Shown here: piece after piece, positions 46,801 to 53,502 of the stretch
Layout: each line of letters starts with the position of its first letter
Numbering within the stretch: the first letter of the stretch is position 1
NCBI GenBank assembly: GCA_907165275.2
Contig: OU015659.1
Location: 5,312,501 to 5,376,500 of the forward strand
Direction: 5' to 3'
Length of the DNA stretch: 64,000 bases
Source: Zygaena filipendulae
Lineage: Eukaryota; Arthropoda; Insecta; Lepidoptera; Zygaenidae
The notes under the pieces: model-generated
Seen by the model: the letters and a program-made list of their open reading frames with translations, nothing else
Database searches by the model: none
Told to the model about the DNA's origin: nothing
Made by a program: the position numbers and the translations under genes

Positions 46801-48636
46801 GCATTCATGTTGTCAGGGGTACAGAAAAGGACATGGGGTACTTTTTATCCCAAAATTCCCGCGGGAACTCTGAAATTACCGCGGGTGAAACCGCGGGGCA
46901 CAGCTAGTTGTTTAATAATAGGTACTTAATAATAAATATTTATTTGTTTCTAGCTTACATCCAAATAGTACAAGGTTGAGGTCTCCTTTTAAGTAGAAAA
47001 GTCAGGGGACCTCACTCTTACATAACAAATAACATAATTATATTGTTTATTGCAGGCGCGGACTTCACAGCGGCGAAGGGCATCTGCGCGCTGTCCAGCT
47101 CGCTGTGGGCGCGCGGGCAGCGCCTGGTGCTGCTGGCGCCGCGCGCCAGCGTCGCGGCCGTGTTCAGCGGCGCGGGCGCCGGCGTCGAGCTGGTGGCCTC
47201 GCCCGGCGAGCTGGACGCGGCGCTCCAAGGTGCGATCCAGCTTAATAACTTAACTAGCTGCACCCCGCTTCACCCGCGATAATGGGCATGTTGACTAATT
47301 TTTATTTTTTAGTCCGTCTTGTAGATTATTAAAAAATATTGGACACGTATTTCTTCTATTTTTACGTAATCAAAAAATAACGGCGATATATTGAGTTGAA
47401 ATTTCGCGTGACGTCACTATTCTGACAGTTTTTATGGCGGTTTTGCGGTTAGTGACGTCACGACCTCCTCATCCTAAACTTTAATGCGCTTTATCTCTGT
47501 ATATTTTAATTTATTTAAAAGAGCAAAAAATACGTGTCTATTGTTTTTTTATTTTCTAACTGACGGACTAATTAGAATTTTGATTTTCAAAAATAGTCCA
47601 CATCCCTATTACGGAGTTCCCGTGGGATTAAAAGTTCCCTTTATCCGTCTCCCTGTCGTACCCCTGACAACGGTAGTATGCAAAATTTAACGCAGTCGCC
47701 AGTCTCACGCGCATTTTTTCGAAGTTCCCATGGAAATTCCAGGAATTGGATCCTATCATTACACTAACTAATATTAGGAATAGACAGGAGAAGAAATTTT
47801 CCGAGTGAGTTTCGAAATTCACGTGCTGTGTGAAACCGTGGGGGAACAGTTGTCAAACAGCAAGGCCATTACGTACGTTACGTACCTACCTATACGTATA
47901 TTATGTTGCTATGGTTTTCGATTTCAATCCGAAATTAGTGATTTTGTGACAAATTTATATTAATATTTAATAAAAATTGTAGGTGTCAAAACGTACATAA
48001 TTTATATAATTGCAAAACTGCGAATGTTTCTGATTGCAACCGAAAAATTATAGCAACAAAATTACAAAACGTACTGCTGTAGTTCCAGAGAATACCAAAA
48101 CTTTACCTCTTTATGATTTTGTTTAAAAATATTTGTTTTTGCAGGTGTCTTAAGAAAATAAGAACCTAGACAATAATGATAACTAAAAATATTTTTTAAT
48201 ACAGTTGCTCAAAAAGTGGCGTATTGCAGGGACGTTTAGCGTTCGGGATGTGGGCTATTACATACTCGAGCTTTTTGTTTACCTTTCCCGAACTCGTGCG
48301 TTCTCTTTGCCAACTGTCAAAAATGGCGACACGACTTTGACACACTTTTTGCATTGCGAAACGTAGGTTTCGCATTACTAATACGACTAGCTGCGCCTCG
48401 GCTCGGGTAGACATATGTCGGAACTCTTTGCAATGACAGGCTTTCCGCACTTGTAATGAAATATACTATATGTTCATATCTTTTAACGATATACGTGTTT
48501 TCTTTTAGATCTCACAGGTCAAGTAGCAATGCCGCTGCTGAACGGGAAAGATAAAAATATAGAAACACCTCCGCCCTCTTACAACACCCTACAACTGAAC
48601 GACTTGGAGGGACCGGAAGTTGTGATAAGTGATTAA
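31644..48636 (+). CDS. SLC26 family sulfate/anion transporter (SLC26A11-like), 12 coding exons
   Basis: A multi-pass membrane anion transporter with a cytosolic STAS domain. Coding exons: 31,665-31,868; 33,340-33,535; 34,160-34,299; 35,514-35,594; 36,633-36,796; 39,355-39,509; 40,450-40,611; 40,973-41,085; 45,404-45,577; 46,329-46,479; 47,056-47,229; 48,509-48,636. All introns are GT-AG and the phases agree, giving 1,842 nt and 613 residues, against about 606 for human SLC26A11. Seen: the family signature region PEYGLYSSF...FGSCK (residues 67-88, with C where S is usual), TLGPTA (91-96), [12 protein letters not shown] (342-353), several hydrophobic helices, and STAS core [18 protein letters not shown] (about 505-522). 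An acceptor at 31,643 places at least one untranslated exon upstream. Family assignment is firm; the A11 subgroup is my reading. Intron TEs are listed separately. Confidence 0.93.
32024..32165 (-). repeat. LINE ORF2 C-terminal fragment (RTE-like)
   Basis: The minus-strand reading includes [20 protein letters not shown] and [11 protein letters not shown], the common C-terminus of lepidopteran RTE/CR1-type non-LTR elements. It sits in SLC26 intron 1. The plus-strand open frame over it is a shadow. Confidence 0.75.
32793..32875. repeat. Solo fragment of the GATGGGCAATC-ended element
   Basis: TTTAAACCCGAAAATGGCAGGC and CACCGGGTTGGTTCCCCATC match the right terminus of the element at 42,886-44,300 (44,226-44,300), so an end piece of that family is embedded in SLC26 intron 1. 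Confidence 0.6.
33105..33251 (-). repeat. Lep1-like copy with GTCT core
   Basis: AAACAAAGTCCTCCACCGC, TTGTCTGTCTGTTC, AACTACCGAACGGATTTTC and the end GAAACTGCGGTGAACAGCTAGT. The central CCGCGGGAATTCC part is deleted. Intron 1 of the SLC26 gene. Confidence 0.7.
33340..33535 (+). CDS. SLC26 gene, coding exon 2
   Basis: Acceptor TTGCTTACAG, donor GTAAGC. Begins YGLYSSF, completing the SLC26 signature across the splice, and continues [13 protein letters not shown] and a helix ending VMGVLRL. Ends in phase 1. Confidence 0.93.
34160..34299 (+). CDS. SLC26 gene, coding exon 3
   Basis: Acceptor TTGCTTCAG, donor GTTTGT. Encodes [19 protein letters not shown] and [11 protein letters not shown], a well conserved helix and loop of the family. 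Ends in phase 0. Confidence 0.93.
34533..34727 (-). repeat. Lep1-like copy with GTTT core
   Basis: TTTGTTTGTTTGTTTG array, GAATTCCCGCGGGAACTCCG and the end GAAACCGCGCGGGACAGCTAGT. SLC26 intron 3. Confidence 0.8.
34960..35025. mobile_element. Half of a Harbinger-like MITE
   Basis: CGGCCGCACTGAGAGTCG followed by TTAATTGGCATTTAAC matches one arm of the elements at 25,416 and 42,381. The other arm is missing. Confidence 0.6.
35514..35594 (+). CDS. SLC26 gene, coding exon 4
   Basis: An 81-nt phase 0/0 exon between TTTACTTTCAG and GTAAGT. Encodes [16 protein letters not shown] and a hydrophobic end VILLLLR. Confidence 0.85.
35660..35755 (+). repeat. tRNA-derived SINE fragment
   Basis: ACCATGCCTCTCCGCTAAT and CCGGGTTCGATTACTAG give a B-box-like motif in the same setting as 26,635-26,715 on the other strand. 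SLC26 intron 4. Confidence 0.55.
35890..36176 (+). mobile_element. TA-target MITE with CRE-like core
   Basis: AGGGATGTTGACTAC at the left and ACATGCCCAT at the right. The interior GTGACGTCACGCG is single because the central spacer is deleted. SLC26 intron 4. Confidence 0.75.
36177..36632. other. Intron 4 remainder with CCAAT motifs
   Basis: ACCAATCACAACG, ACCAATCACATCG and ACCAATTTTTGCG occur within 36,320-36,450, followed by GGTATTTATAG. This resembles a small promoter but no transcript feature follows in either direction. Otherwise unremarkable. Confidence 0.3.
36633..36796 (+). CDS. SLC26 gene, coding exon 5
   Basis: Acceptor TTCGTTTTCAG, donor GTGATC. Basic [16 protein letters not shown] leads into [20 protein letters not shown] and FQLTGIV. 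Ends in phase 2. Confidence 0.88.
37125..37195 (-). repeat. tRNA-like SINE fragment
   Basis: The minus-strand reading GAGTCGCGGATTCTAGCCCCGC resembles a tRNA-derived B-box region. The short piece directly precedes a MITE. SLC26 intron 5. Confidence 0.4.
37210..37531 (+). mobile_element. TA-target MITE, CRE core partly lost
   Basis: ATAGGGATGTGGACTAC to AACATGCCCAT, with GTGACGTCAC at about 37,357. The second CRE-like site is changed to GTCATGCG. SLC26 intron 5. Confidence 0.8.
37532..38403. other. Intron 5 interior, nothing recognised
   Basis: AT-rich sequence with a short TATAATACTATA repeat at about 38,325-38,385. No feature supported. Confidence 0.5.
38404..38737 (+). mobile_element. TA-MITE family, subtype with AATTGGCTACTTG ends
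   Basis: Shares the AATTAGTCCGTCAGTTAG and AAACTTCAACTCAATGT core with the other copies, but its termini (GGGAATTTTCCAGGG; AAGTAGCCAATT) match the copy at 49,282-49,613, so the family has at least two terminal subtypes. SLC26 intron 5. Confidence 0.7.
38883..39096 (+). repeat. Lep1-like copy, ATCC subtype
   Basis: CACTAGTTGTGCCCCGCGG head, TCCATCCATCCATAC microsatellite, and CGCGTTTATAATATTAGTAGG tail. It closely resembles 42,641-42,862. SLC26 intron 5. Confidence 0.8.
39355..39509 (+). CDS. SLC26 gene, coding exon 6
   Basis: Acceptor TTTATTTTCCAG, donor GTAAGT. Encodes [11 protein letters not shown], a family-typical stretch, then [18 protein letters not shown]. Ends in phase 1. Confidence 0.9.
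39734..39892 (-). mobile_element. Truncated TA-target MITE
   Basis: AATGGGCTGGTCAACCAAA, CCGTCTTGTAGATTA and CGCGTGACGTCACAACG, then unrelated sequence. The right half is missing. SLC26 intron 6. Confidence 0.65.
40450..40611 (+). CDS. SLC26 gene, coding exon 7
   Basis: Acceptor ATGATTTCAG, donor GTACCT. Encodes [18 protein letters not shown] and [17 protein letters not shown], among the most conserved motifs of SLC26/SulP proteins, close to the substrate site. Ends in phase 1. Confidence 0.93.
40973..41085 (+). CDS. SLC26 gene, coding exon 8
   Basis: Acceptor TTCCCTCATCAG, donor GTAAGC. Encodes [18 protein letters not shown] and FMIEYE, the helix pair before the last core helices. Ends in phase 0. 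The following intron is the longest (4.3 kb) and holds four mobile elements. Confidence 0.92.
41640..41815 (+). repeat. LINE 3' tail with embedded perfect hairpin
   Basis: CATTATGGACCAAATTTTAA followed by TAAATAATTTGACTTTGACT is, from memory, a LINE 3' end with its short tandem tail. A 25-bp perfect inverted repeat lies just upstream (41,670-41,694 and 41,702-41,726). SLC26 intron 8. Confidence 0.55.
42381..42617. mobile_element. Harbinger-like MITE, near-perfect 237-bp palindrome
   Basis: CGGTCGCACTCAGAGTCGAC start and its reverse complement at the end (GAGTGCGGCGG), with TAA at 42,378-42,380 and 42,618-42,620. Arms of about 100 bp pair almost completely through GACGTTCAGTAAATTAATGT. SLC26 intron 8. 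Confidence 0.85.
42641..42862 (+). repeat. Lep1-like copy, ATCC subtype
   Basis: Head TGTGCCCCTCGGTTTCACCC, GAGTTCCCGCGGGAATTCCG, ATCC repeated six times near 42,800, tail CTTTCGCGTTTGTAGGATA. SLC26 intron 8. Confidence 0.8.
42886..44300 (+). mobile_element. 1.4-kb foldback element with GATGGGCAATC ends
   Basis: Terminal inverted repeats of about 45 bp: GATGGGCAATCAACCCGGTG at left, and the reverse complement of GTTGATTGCCCACC at right, both continuing into GGGTTTA and GATAAAAGCC. Inside lie ACCGACTTCCAAAAAGGAGG, a long T run, two copies of a GATGATGAAGACCACAG body, and a second inverted repeat (43,815-44,215). GGACAAGTAT and TATA occur on both sides, but the exact target duplication is ambiguous. 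No transposase frame. SLC26 intron 8. Confidence 0.7.
44301..45403. other. Intron 8 remainder, nothing recognised
   Basis: AT-rich with a TAATAATAATATAG-type low-complexity stretch at 44,755-44,800. A GC-richer part before exon 9 contains GGCGCCTCAC and GGCGCCCTGG. No exon supported. Confidence 0.45.
45404..45577 (+). CDS. SLC26 gene, coding exon 9
   Basis: Acceptor CATTGTTGCAG, donor GTATGA. Encodes [15 protein letters not shown], a helix [16 protein letters not shown] and LLYPSARP at the membrane exit. GC-rich compared with exons 1-6. Phase 0 at both ends. Confidence 0.92.
46329..46479 (+). CDS. SLC26 gene, coding exon 10 (STAS start)
   Basis: Acceptor CGTTACAG, donor GTACGT. Encodes [18 protein letters not shown] and VVIDCRYVL, the first strands and helix of the STAS domain. 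Ends in phase 1. Confidence 0.92.
46702..46909 (-). repeat. Lep1-like copy
   Basis: TCCTACTAATATTATAAATG, GGATGTTTGTTAC, AATTCCCGCGGGAACTC and the end GGGGCACAGCTAGTTG. SLC26 intron 10. Confidence 0.8.
47056..47229 (+). CDS. SLC26 gene, coding exon 11 (STAS)
   Basis: Acceptor TTTATTGCAG, donor GTGCGA. Encodes [16 protein letters not shown] and [17 protein letters not shown], the remaining STAS core. Very GC-rich, with Ala/Gly/Arg/Leu codons ending mostly in C or G. Confidence 0.92.
47251..47858 (+). repeat. Lep1-like copy split by a MITE
   Basis: ACTAGCTGCACCCCGCTTCACCCGCGA (head, 47,251-47,281) resumes at CGGAGTTCCCGTGGG (47,612) after the MITE at 47,282-47,609. It reads on to GTACCCCTGACAAC, then a second decayed unit ending GTGGGGGAACAGTTG. 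SLC26 intron 11. Confidence 0.75.
47282..47609 (-). mobile_element. TA-target MITE inserted in a Lep1-like copy
   Basis: 328 bp, ATGGGCATGTTGACTA to CATCCCTAT, with TA at 47,280-47,281 and 47,610-47,611. It contains GTGACGTCACTATTCTGACAG and GTGACGTCACGACC. The interrupted host repeat proves the ends. Confidence 0.88.
47860..48508. other. Intron 11 remainder, nothing recognised
   Basis: A GC-richer, motif-free part lies at 48,220-48,450. No exon, RNA or repeat end supported. Confidence 0.45.
48509..48636 (+). CDS. SLC26 gene, last coding exon
   Basis: Acceptor TTTCTTTTAG. Encodes a short cytosolic tail with [10 protein letters not shown] and ends PEVVISD, stop TAA at 48,634-48,636. Confidence 0.88.
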
Positions 48637-48647
48637 AAAATAACCAT

Positions 48648-48653
48648 AATAAA
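48648..48653 (+). terminator. AATAAA hexamer just after the SLC26 stop
   Basis: AATAAA lies only 11 bases after the stop codon. A second at 48,829-48,834 and an AATAAATAATAAA cluster near 48,920 would give more usual 3' UTRs. Which is used cannot be told from sequence. Confidence 0.45.
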
Positions 48654-48654
48654 G

Positions 48655-49021
48655 TTCAAACTGCACTAGAGCGACGCGACCGGACACGGAGTGATGTTCC
48701 TAATTGTTTTAAATAATAATCGATTAATCGATAGTTGCGATGATTGTTTGAAATCGATTTAGCCTTTATTTTATACTAAGGATAGTACAAACCAATCGAT
48801 AATAATAATTGTTACGTATCGTATCATAAATAAATTCAGATGACTGCTATAGCGCAAATACTAACTCGAAAGAACTTAAACTTGCGCTGTAATAACCAAC
48901 GGCAATTTTAAAATTGTATAATAAATAAATAATAAAAATAAGTTGATCGATCAAGTAATTAATTGCTTAATTATTGATCAGGCACATTTTGTACCATCAA
49001 GTCGCTCTAGTGCGGTTTGAC
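48655..49021. mobile_element. MITE-like inverted repeat in the SLC26 3' UTR region
   Basis: TCAAACTGCACTAGAGCGAC at the left and GTCGCTCTAGTGCGGTTTGA at the right form about 20-bp inverted ends. Inside, several ATCGAT and GATCAA palindromes pair. No clear target duplication. Confidence 0.65.
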
Positions 49022-49281
49022 CTTTGATCATAATATAACTCTAAACTGAATGCTATACGGAATGGTTTATCGTTTGACCGCTCCTATAGTTGCCCATCCT
49101 TGATTTTGCAGTGATTTTTGTAACATCCCTGTATTTATATAGTATATTATGATAAGTTTCGTATAAGTTTTTTTTTTTTTAACTTTTATAAATATCACAT
49201 TTAGGTACCTGTAGTTTCGAGTTATAGGCCAGAGCCGATACCAGTGATGATTGCGATTGATTTTCATTCTGTTAAAATTCG

Positions 49282-49613
49282 AATTGGGTATTCTCCAAGG
49301 TTTGAATATCAAAATTCTAATTAGTCCGTCAGTTAGAAAATAAAAAAATAATAGACACGTATTTTTTGCTTTTTCAATTTAATGAAAATGAACATAGATA
49401 AAGCGCATTAAAGTTTAGGGTGGGGGGCTCGTGACGTCAATATTCATTATAAGCGCCATACAAACCGCATTGAATTGTGACGTCACGCGAAATTTCAACT
49501 CAATGTATCTCTGTTATTTTTTGAGTACGTAAAAAAAGAAAAAATACGTGTCCAATATTTTTTACTAATCTACACGACGGACAAAAAAAAATTTTTTTGT
49601 CAAGTAGCCAATT
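49282..49613 (+). mobile_element. TA-MITE family, AATTGGCTACTTG-ended subtype
   Basis: AATTGGGTATTCTCCAAGG left end and GTAGCCAATT right end, with GTGACGTCA near 49,431 and TGACGTCACGCG near 49,479. Second member of the subtype at 38,404-38,737. Confidence 0.75.
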
Positions 49614-49764
49614 ACACATTATGTGTGAACGGTAGAAACTGTAAGGTGAGTTCGAATTAAAAAAATAGATAAATATGTTGTAAATGTCGTAGATTTCATT
49701 GACAAAAGACTGCGCATATATTTTTGTAAGATCACCTGTAATAATTTTAATATACATAAATCAT

Positions 49765-50235
49765 GTGTCACGTTGTTTGTCCGTGATGGACTCCGAAACT
49801 ACTGAACGGATTTTGATAAAATTTTGTAACCATTTATAATATGGTCCAACTTAAAAGATAGGATAGTTTTTATCCCGGAATTCCCGCGGGAACTCCGAAT
49901 TTAATTCGGGGAACAGCTAATCACCGTAAACTACTGTCAGGGGTAGGTACAAAGAAGGACATAGACCGCGGGAACTCCGAAATTACCGCGGATGAAATCG
50001 CGGGGGACAGCTAGTATAATATATAAATTAATCCTTACATAATATAAAACAAAACCCTCCCTGCGTCTGTCTGTCTATCTATCTTCTCGCGATAAACTTC
50101 AAAATAACTGAACGGATTTTCATGCGGTTTTCACCAAAAGATTCAAAAGGAAGGTTTATACGAAGGGTTTATCCTGGAATTCCCGCGGAAACTCCGAAAT
50201 CACCGCGGGTGACACCGCGGGGGACAGCTGCTAGT
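49765..50235 (-). repeat. Three Lep1-like units in tandem
   Basis: Unit 1 (49,770-49,918) has GTTTGTCCGTGATGGACTCC and ends GGGGAACAGCT. Unit 2 (to 50,013) ends GATGAAATCGCGGGGGACAGCTAG. Unit 3 (50,030-50,235) has CTGTCTGTCTATCTATCT and ends GTGACACCGCGGGGGACAGCTG. Confidence 0.75.
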
Positions 50236-50280
50236 ATTATAAAAATGTGAAAATCAGCTGCCGCCATCTATCTCACACCT

Positions 50281-50345
50281 CGGCTGCACCGTTGGTATAG
50301 TGGTAAGGTAACTGACTGCTACGCCATGTGTTACGGGTTCGATAA
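50281..50345 (+). repeat. tRNA-derived SINE head or tRNA relic
   Basis: TTGGTATAGTGGTAAGG is a good A box and ACGGGTTCGATAA a fair B box at tRNA-like spacing (about 40 bases). The acceptor stem does not pair and the 3' part is lost in ATTATTATT sequence, so it is not a functional tRNA gene. Confidence 0.55.
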
Positions 50346-50349
50346 TTAT

Positions 50350-51072
50350 TATTATTAGGTATCCTGCGCCTTGTGGACTTTATATTGATATACATATTCA
50401 AAACACTATTATTCATAAATAACTGAATCATAGAAAAATGTCACTTAACTTGCCTTGACTTAAGCGTCCATGTCGCGACGTGTGGCGTTTAGGGGGGGAG
50501 GGGGGCCGAACCGAACCTCACCCAATCTCACTTAGGGGAGAGATCGGTCTCGGCAAATATCATGTGATTATTAGAAATCATAAATATTAGTCTTAATTAA
50601 AAATATTTAGAAGCAAATTCTTTTTTTTTTAATAAATCCAATGCAAACAAACACGGATTAACTTTACCTCAAAAATAAATAAGCATTTTGAAAAATCTCT
50701 CACTTGACATTAAGGGGGCAAAATCTCACATCTCACTAAGGGGAGACGGGGGTCGAAAAATCACCAATGTTGCCTCACCTGGACCCCCCTACCTGAAAAA
50801 ATCGGGTTCGAAAGTTCTCAATGCAAACTCCTTTAACATTCCTGCCTTTGCAACCTTCCTTCCTACTTATGGGATACAGTCGGCATCAAACACTTTGAAT
50901 AGGTACTATATTATTAAACTTCATTATTGATGTGTTTGTGTATGTGTGTCTTGTGAAATGTTATAAATAAACAGGAAAGTGTGTATCTAAAGTTAAACTG
51001 TCAAAAATACTACGCTAATTCTGAGGCTGATTGTACCCACCTTTGCAAAAGGTTTTATATAATATAATAATA
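50350..51072. other. Intergenic, nothing recognised
   Basis: Two G-rich patches (about 50,492-50,510 and 50,733-50,760) both near CTCACTTAGGGGAGA or CTCACTAAGGGGAGA, so the sequence around them is locally duplicated in diverged form. No gene. Confidence 0.45.
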
Positions 51073-51369
51073 AAATATAATTACAAATACAAATTTACAA
51101 ATAATAATTTATCAATTTCAATTTACGACAAAAAAAAAAGTCACTCAAAAATACCGCCCCGGGTCATACCAGCAGCAAAGGTGCCCATGACACTCGCTGC
51201 ATTACCGCGTTGAATGGCAATGGACAACCTTTGCGCCAGGTAGGAGCCGGAGCGGGCGTCAAAACCTCTGGTATGACCCGGGGCGGTATTTTTGAGTGAC
51301 TTTTTTTTTTGTCGTAAATTGAAATTGATAAATTATTATTTGTAAATTTGTATTTGTAATTATATTTTA
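51073..51369. repeat. LINE 3' end as an inverted duplication
   Basis: Arms of about 100 bp (51,073-51,171 and 51,269-51,369) pair through TAATTATATTTTAT-type UTR, a homopolymer, AGTCACTCAAAAATACCGCC and GGGTCATACCA. The minus-strand reading through the spacer gives QRLSIAIQRGNAASVMGTF then a stop at TGA in GAGTGA. By memory this is the last part of a LINE ORF2 followed by its 3' UTR, and the 3' part is repeated in the opposite sense. Confidence 0.7.
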
Positions 51370-51740
51370 TATAATAATTTATTATTTTTAATTAATTCTG
51401 GTTTTGCTGGATTTATTTATAGTTTGAATTGCTTGTTTTAGGTGAATTAAGTACCTACTGGATTTTTATTGCACCAAACACGTTACCTTTGTTTTTTTTT
51501 GTTACAACCACAGACAGATATAATGAGTAGACTAAGCCTGAAAATGGTACAGAAAACAACACTGTTCTAAGCGTGCCAAAATATTGAACACATTTTTTTT
51601 TTCTTTCAAAAATTTGAAAACTATGAATTTTGGTCTTTACTTATAATTAAAAAGTAAAAATAAGTTTCTGAATCTATTATACCTACTACTGATGTCACTC
51701 CAACACCAACTCGAGCGCGAGTGACGTCATAAGTCGTATA
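51370..51740. other. Intergenic, nothing recognised
   Basis: AT-rich and homopolymer-rich. No feature supported. Confidence 0.5.
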
Positions 51741-51742
51741 TA

Positions 51743-51980
51743 CAGGGTGTCCCGTAAATCGACGTCAAGCTAGAACCAGTTTTCAGAAACACTATTCAAG
51801 ATTACACAATAAAAAGAAAATTGAAAAAGGGTTAAGGTTTTGTAGCAACAGTAGTTAAAGAACCGTCGCTGGGTTATAATTTTTATAAATTTTAAAGATT
51901 ATTTTTTTACGTATTTCTATTAAGTTATGACTTAGCCTATCACTCGTTTCTGGCTTGACGTCGATTCACGAGACACCCTG
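51743..51980. mobile_element. Mariner-type MITE (CAGGGTGTC ends, TA target)
   Basis: CAGGGTGTCCCGTAAATCGA at the left and the reverse complement of ATCGACGTCAAGCC-type sequence (TCACGAGACACCCTG) at the right, about 30 bp of matching inverted repeat. TA at 51,741-51,742 and 51,981-51,982. 238 bp, non-coding. Confidence 0.88.
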
Positions 51981-51982
51981 TA

Positions 51983-52395
51983 TACATATTATTTAATACT
52001 TATAATTTCTTTTTATTAATAGACAACTGCCTGTCGGCAGCTTAAGTATGTAAATAAACCGTTCAGGCGCATCGACGTCGCAGACGTAACATGACAATTT
52101 ATTTTAAAAGTTTCTCGAATCGATTAATTATTATCATTAATACACTTGTGTGAAGTGGCACGCCTGGTTTTACATAATCTTATTACTTGCTTTATCTACC
52201 CAAATCTACGTCTGTGGTTGGGCCTTTTTGTGATACATTTTATTTTTGTTGTTATTATTAATAATTTATTTACGAAGAGTCTAATCGTCCACTAAGCGGA
52301 TTATTATTAGTCGTCCACGGTCAACTAAACAAAGATATAAATTCACAAAAGAGGTTGTCAATATATTGTAAATATATCACCATACAGTTGTAATT
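51983..52395. other. Intergenic, nothing recognised
   Basis: No feature supported beyond short repeats of TCGTCCAC near 52,288 and 52,312. Confidence 0.5.
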
Positions 52396-52671
52396 ACCGT
52401 TAGATTATAATCTATCTCGCGAGATTGTTAACTGTCAAAAGATTCTGAACTGTAACATACTGCTCACAATTTGATGCATTTAACGCATTATTTTTCGGTA
52501 GATTAAAATTATGGTTAGGTTAGGTTTGTACTGCAGCTGAGCAAGTCACGCGAGTCTAGCGAGCGTAGCGAGCGTGCCGCGGCTGCGGCCGGCGATGCGC
52601 CAAAGACAATGTTACGGTTCACGATCTTTTGACAATTTACAATCTAGCGAGATAGATTATAATCTAACGGT
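52396..52671. mobile_element. MITE with ACCGTTAGATTATAATC ends
   Basis: ACCGTTAGATTATAATCTAT and its reverse complement bound 276 bp. The subterminal GATTCTGAAC/ATCTTTTGACA regions also pair. The flanks share ATT. The centre is GC-rich (AGCGAGCGTAGCGAGCGTGCC) and may be a captured sequence. Confidence 0.8.
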
Positions 52672-52900
52672 ATTTACAATTTTACAGTGATATATACCTA
52701 CAATTTATTTTTAGACAAAAATTGTATATCATCTTAATAGGTGTTTCAATCGGCGTGCAAATCTCGTGACTGAAAAAGAACGTTAGGAAAGATCAATACA
52801 TTAAATGCGTTTAGCGGACGATTTTTATTCGTCCGTTTATGGGACGACTAGCTACAGCCTAATATTTAAGAGGAATAAAAACAACTTTATACATTATTTG

Positions 52901-52906
52901 TTTATT
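52901..52906 (-). terminator. Candidate poly(A) signal of the secreted acidic/basic protein gene
   Basis: AATAAA on the minus strand, about 456 nt after the stop at 53,362. Confidence 0.4.
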
Positions 52907-53361
52907 ATTTTAAAATAAATATTTTTCGTAAAATCTACTTTAACTAGCACCATTTTGTTACTTACAATGTAATAAATGCATCATTTGACTATTCGCTAAT
53001 GAGTAAAAAATACCTAATAGGTAATCCTATGGTACAGAGAGCACCACGGGCAAAACGTTATCTACTTATCATTAACAGATTAAGAACTACATTCGTATAC
53101 CAGCGGGAAAAATAGTATCTACCCATGAATTGAATTAGGTACTTGCTATTTTGTTCTACTATTTTGTTTTATAAAACGTATTTAGTTTATTTCAAATAAC
53201 CTAGTCAGTCTAGAGGCAAACCAAAGCTTTAAATACTGATGATTACAGAATCGATTGATTGAAAATATTACACCATGATTAATATCACGTATACAATAAT
53301 AGACGACCAAATAAGAAAGGAAAGTTTGCCTCAAACCATTATTTTAAGAACACAAATTTTC

Positions 53362-53502
53362 CTATTGATTGTTAACGTTTTTCTTGTGACTGAACATCGG
53401 CTTGGAAGCAGTGAGTAGTTTCTCGGAGACCATATGAGCGATCCTAGCGCTTCGCCGCCATACCAACTCCCTGGTGCGCTCGTGGTTACTGTCCACGCGT
53501 AC
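53362..53502 (-). CDS. Secreted acidic/basic protein gene, last exon
   Basis: Acceptor TGTATATTTCCAG. Encodes [20 protein letters not shown] and [14 protein letters not shown], stop TAG at 53,364-53,362. Confidence 0.82.
   Translation of the reverse strand, partial: VRVDSNHERTRELVWRRSARIAHMVSEKLLTASKPMFSHKKNVNNQ

Noticed and set aside
50281..50345. Functional tRNA gene
   Set aside because: A and B boxes are present, but the acceptor and T arms do not close.
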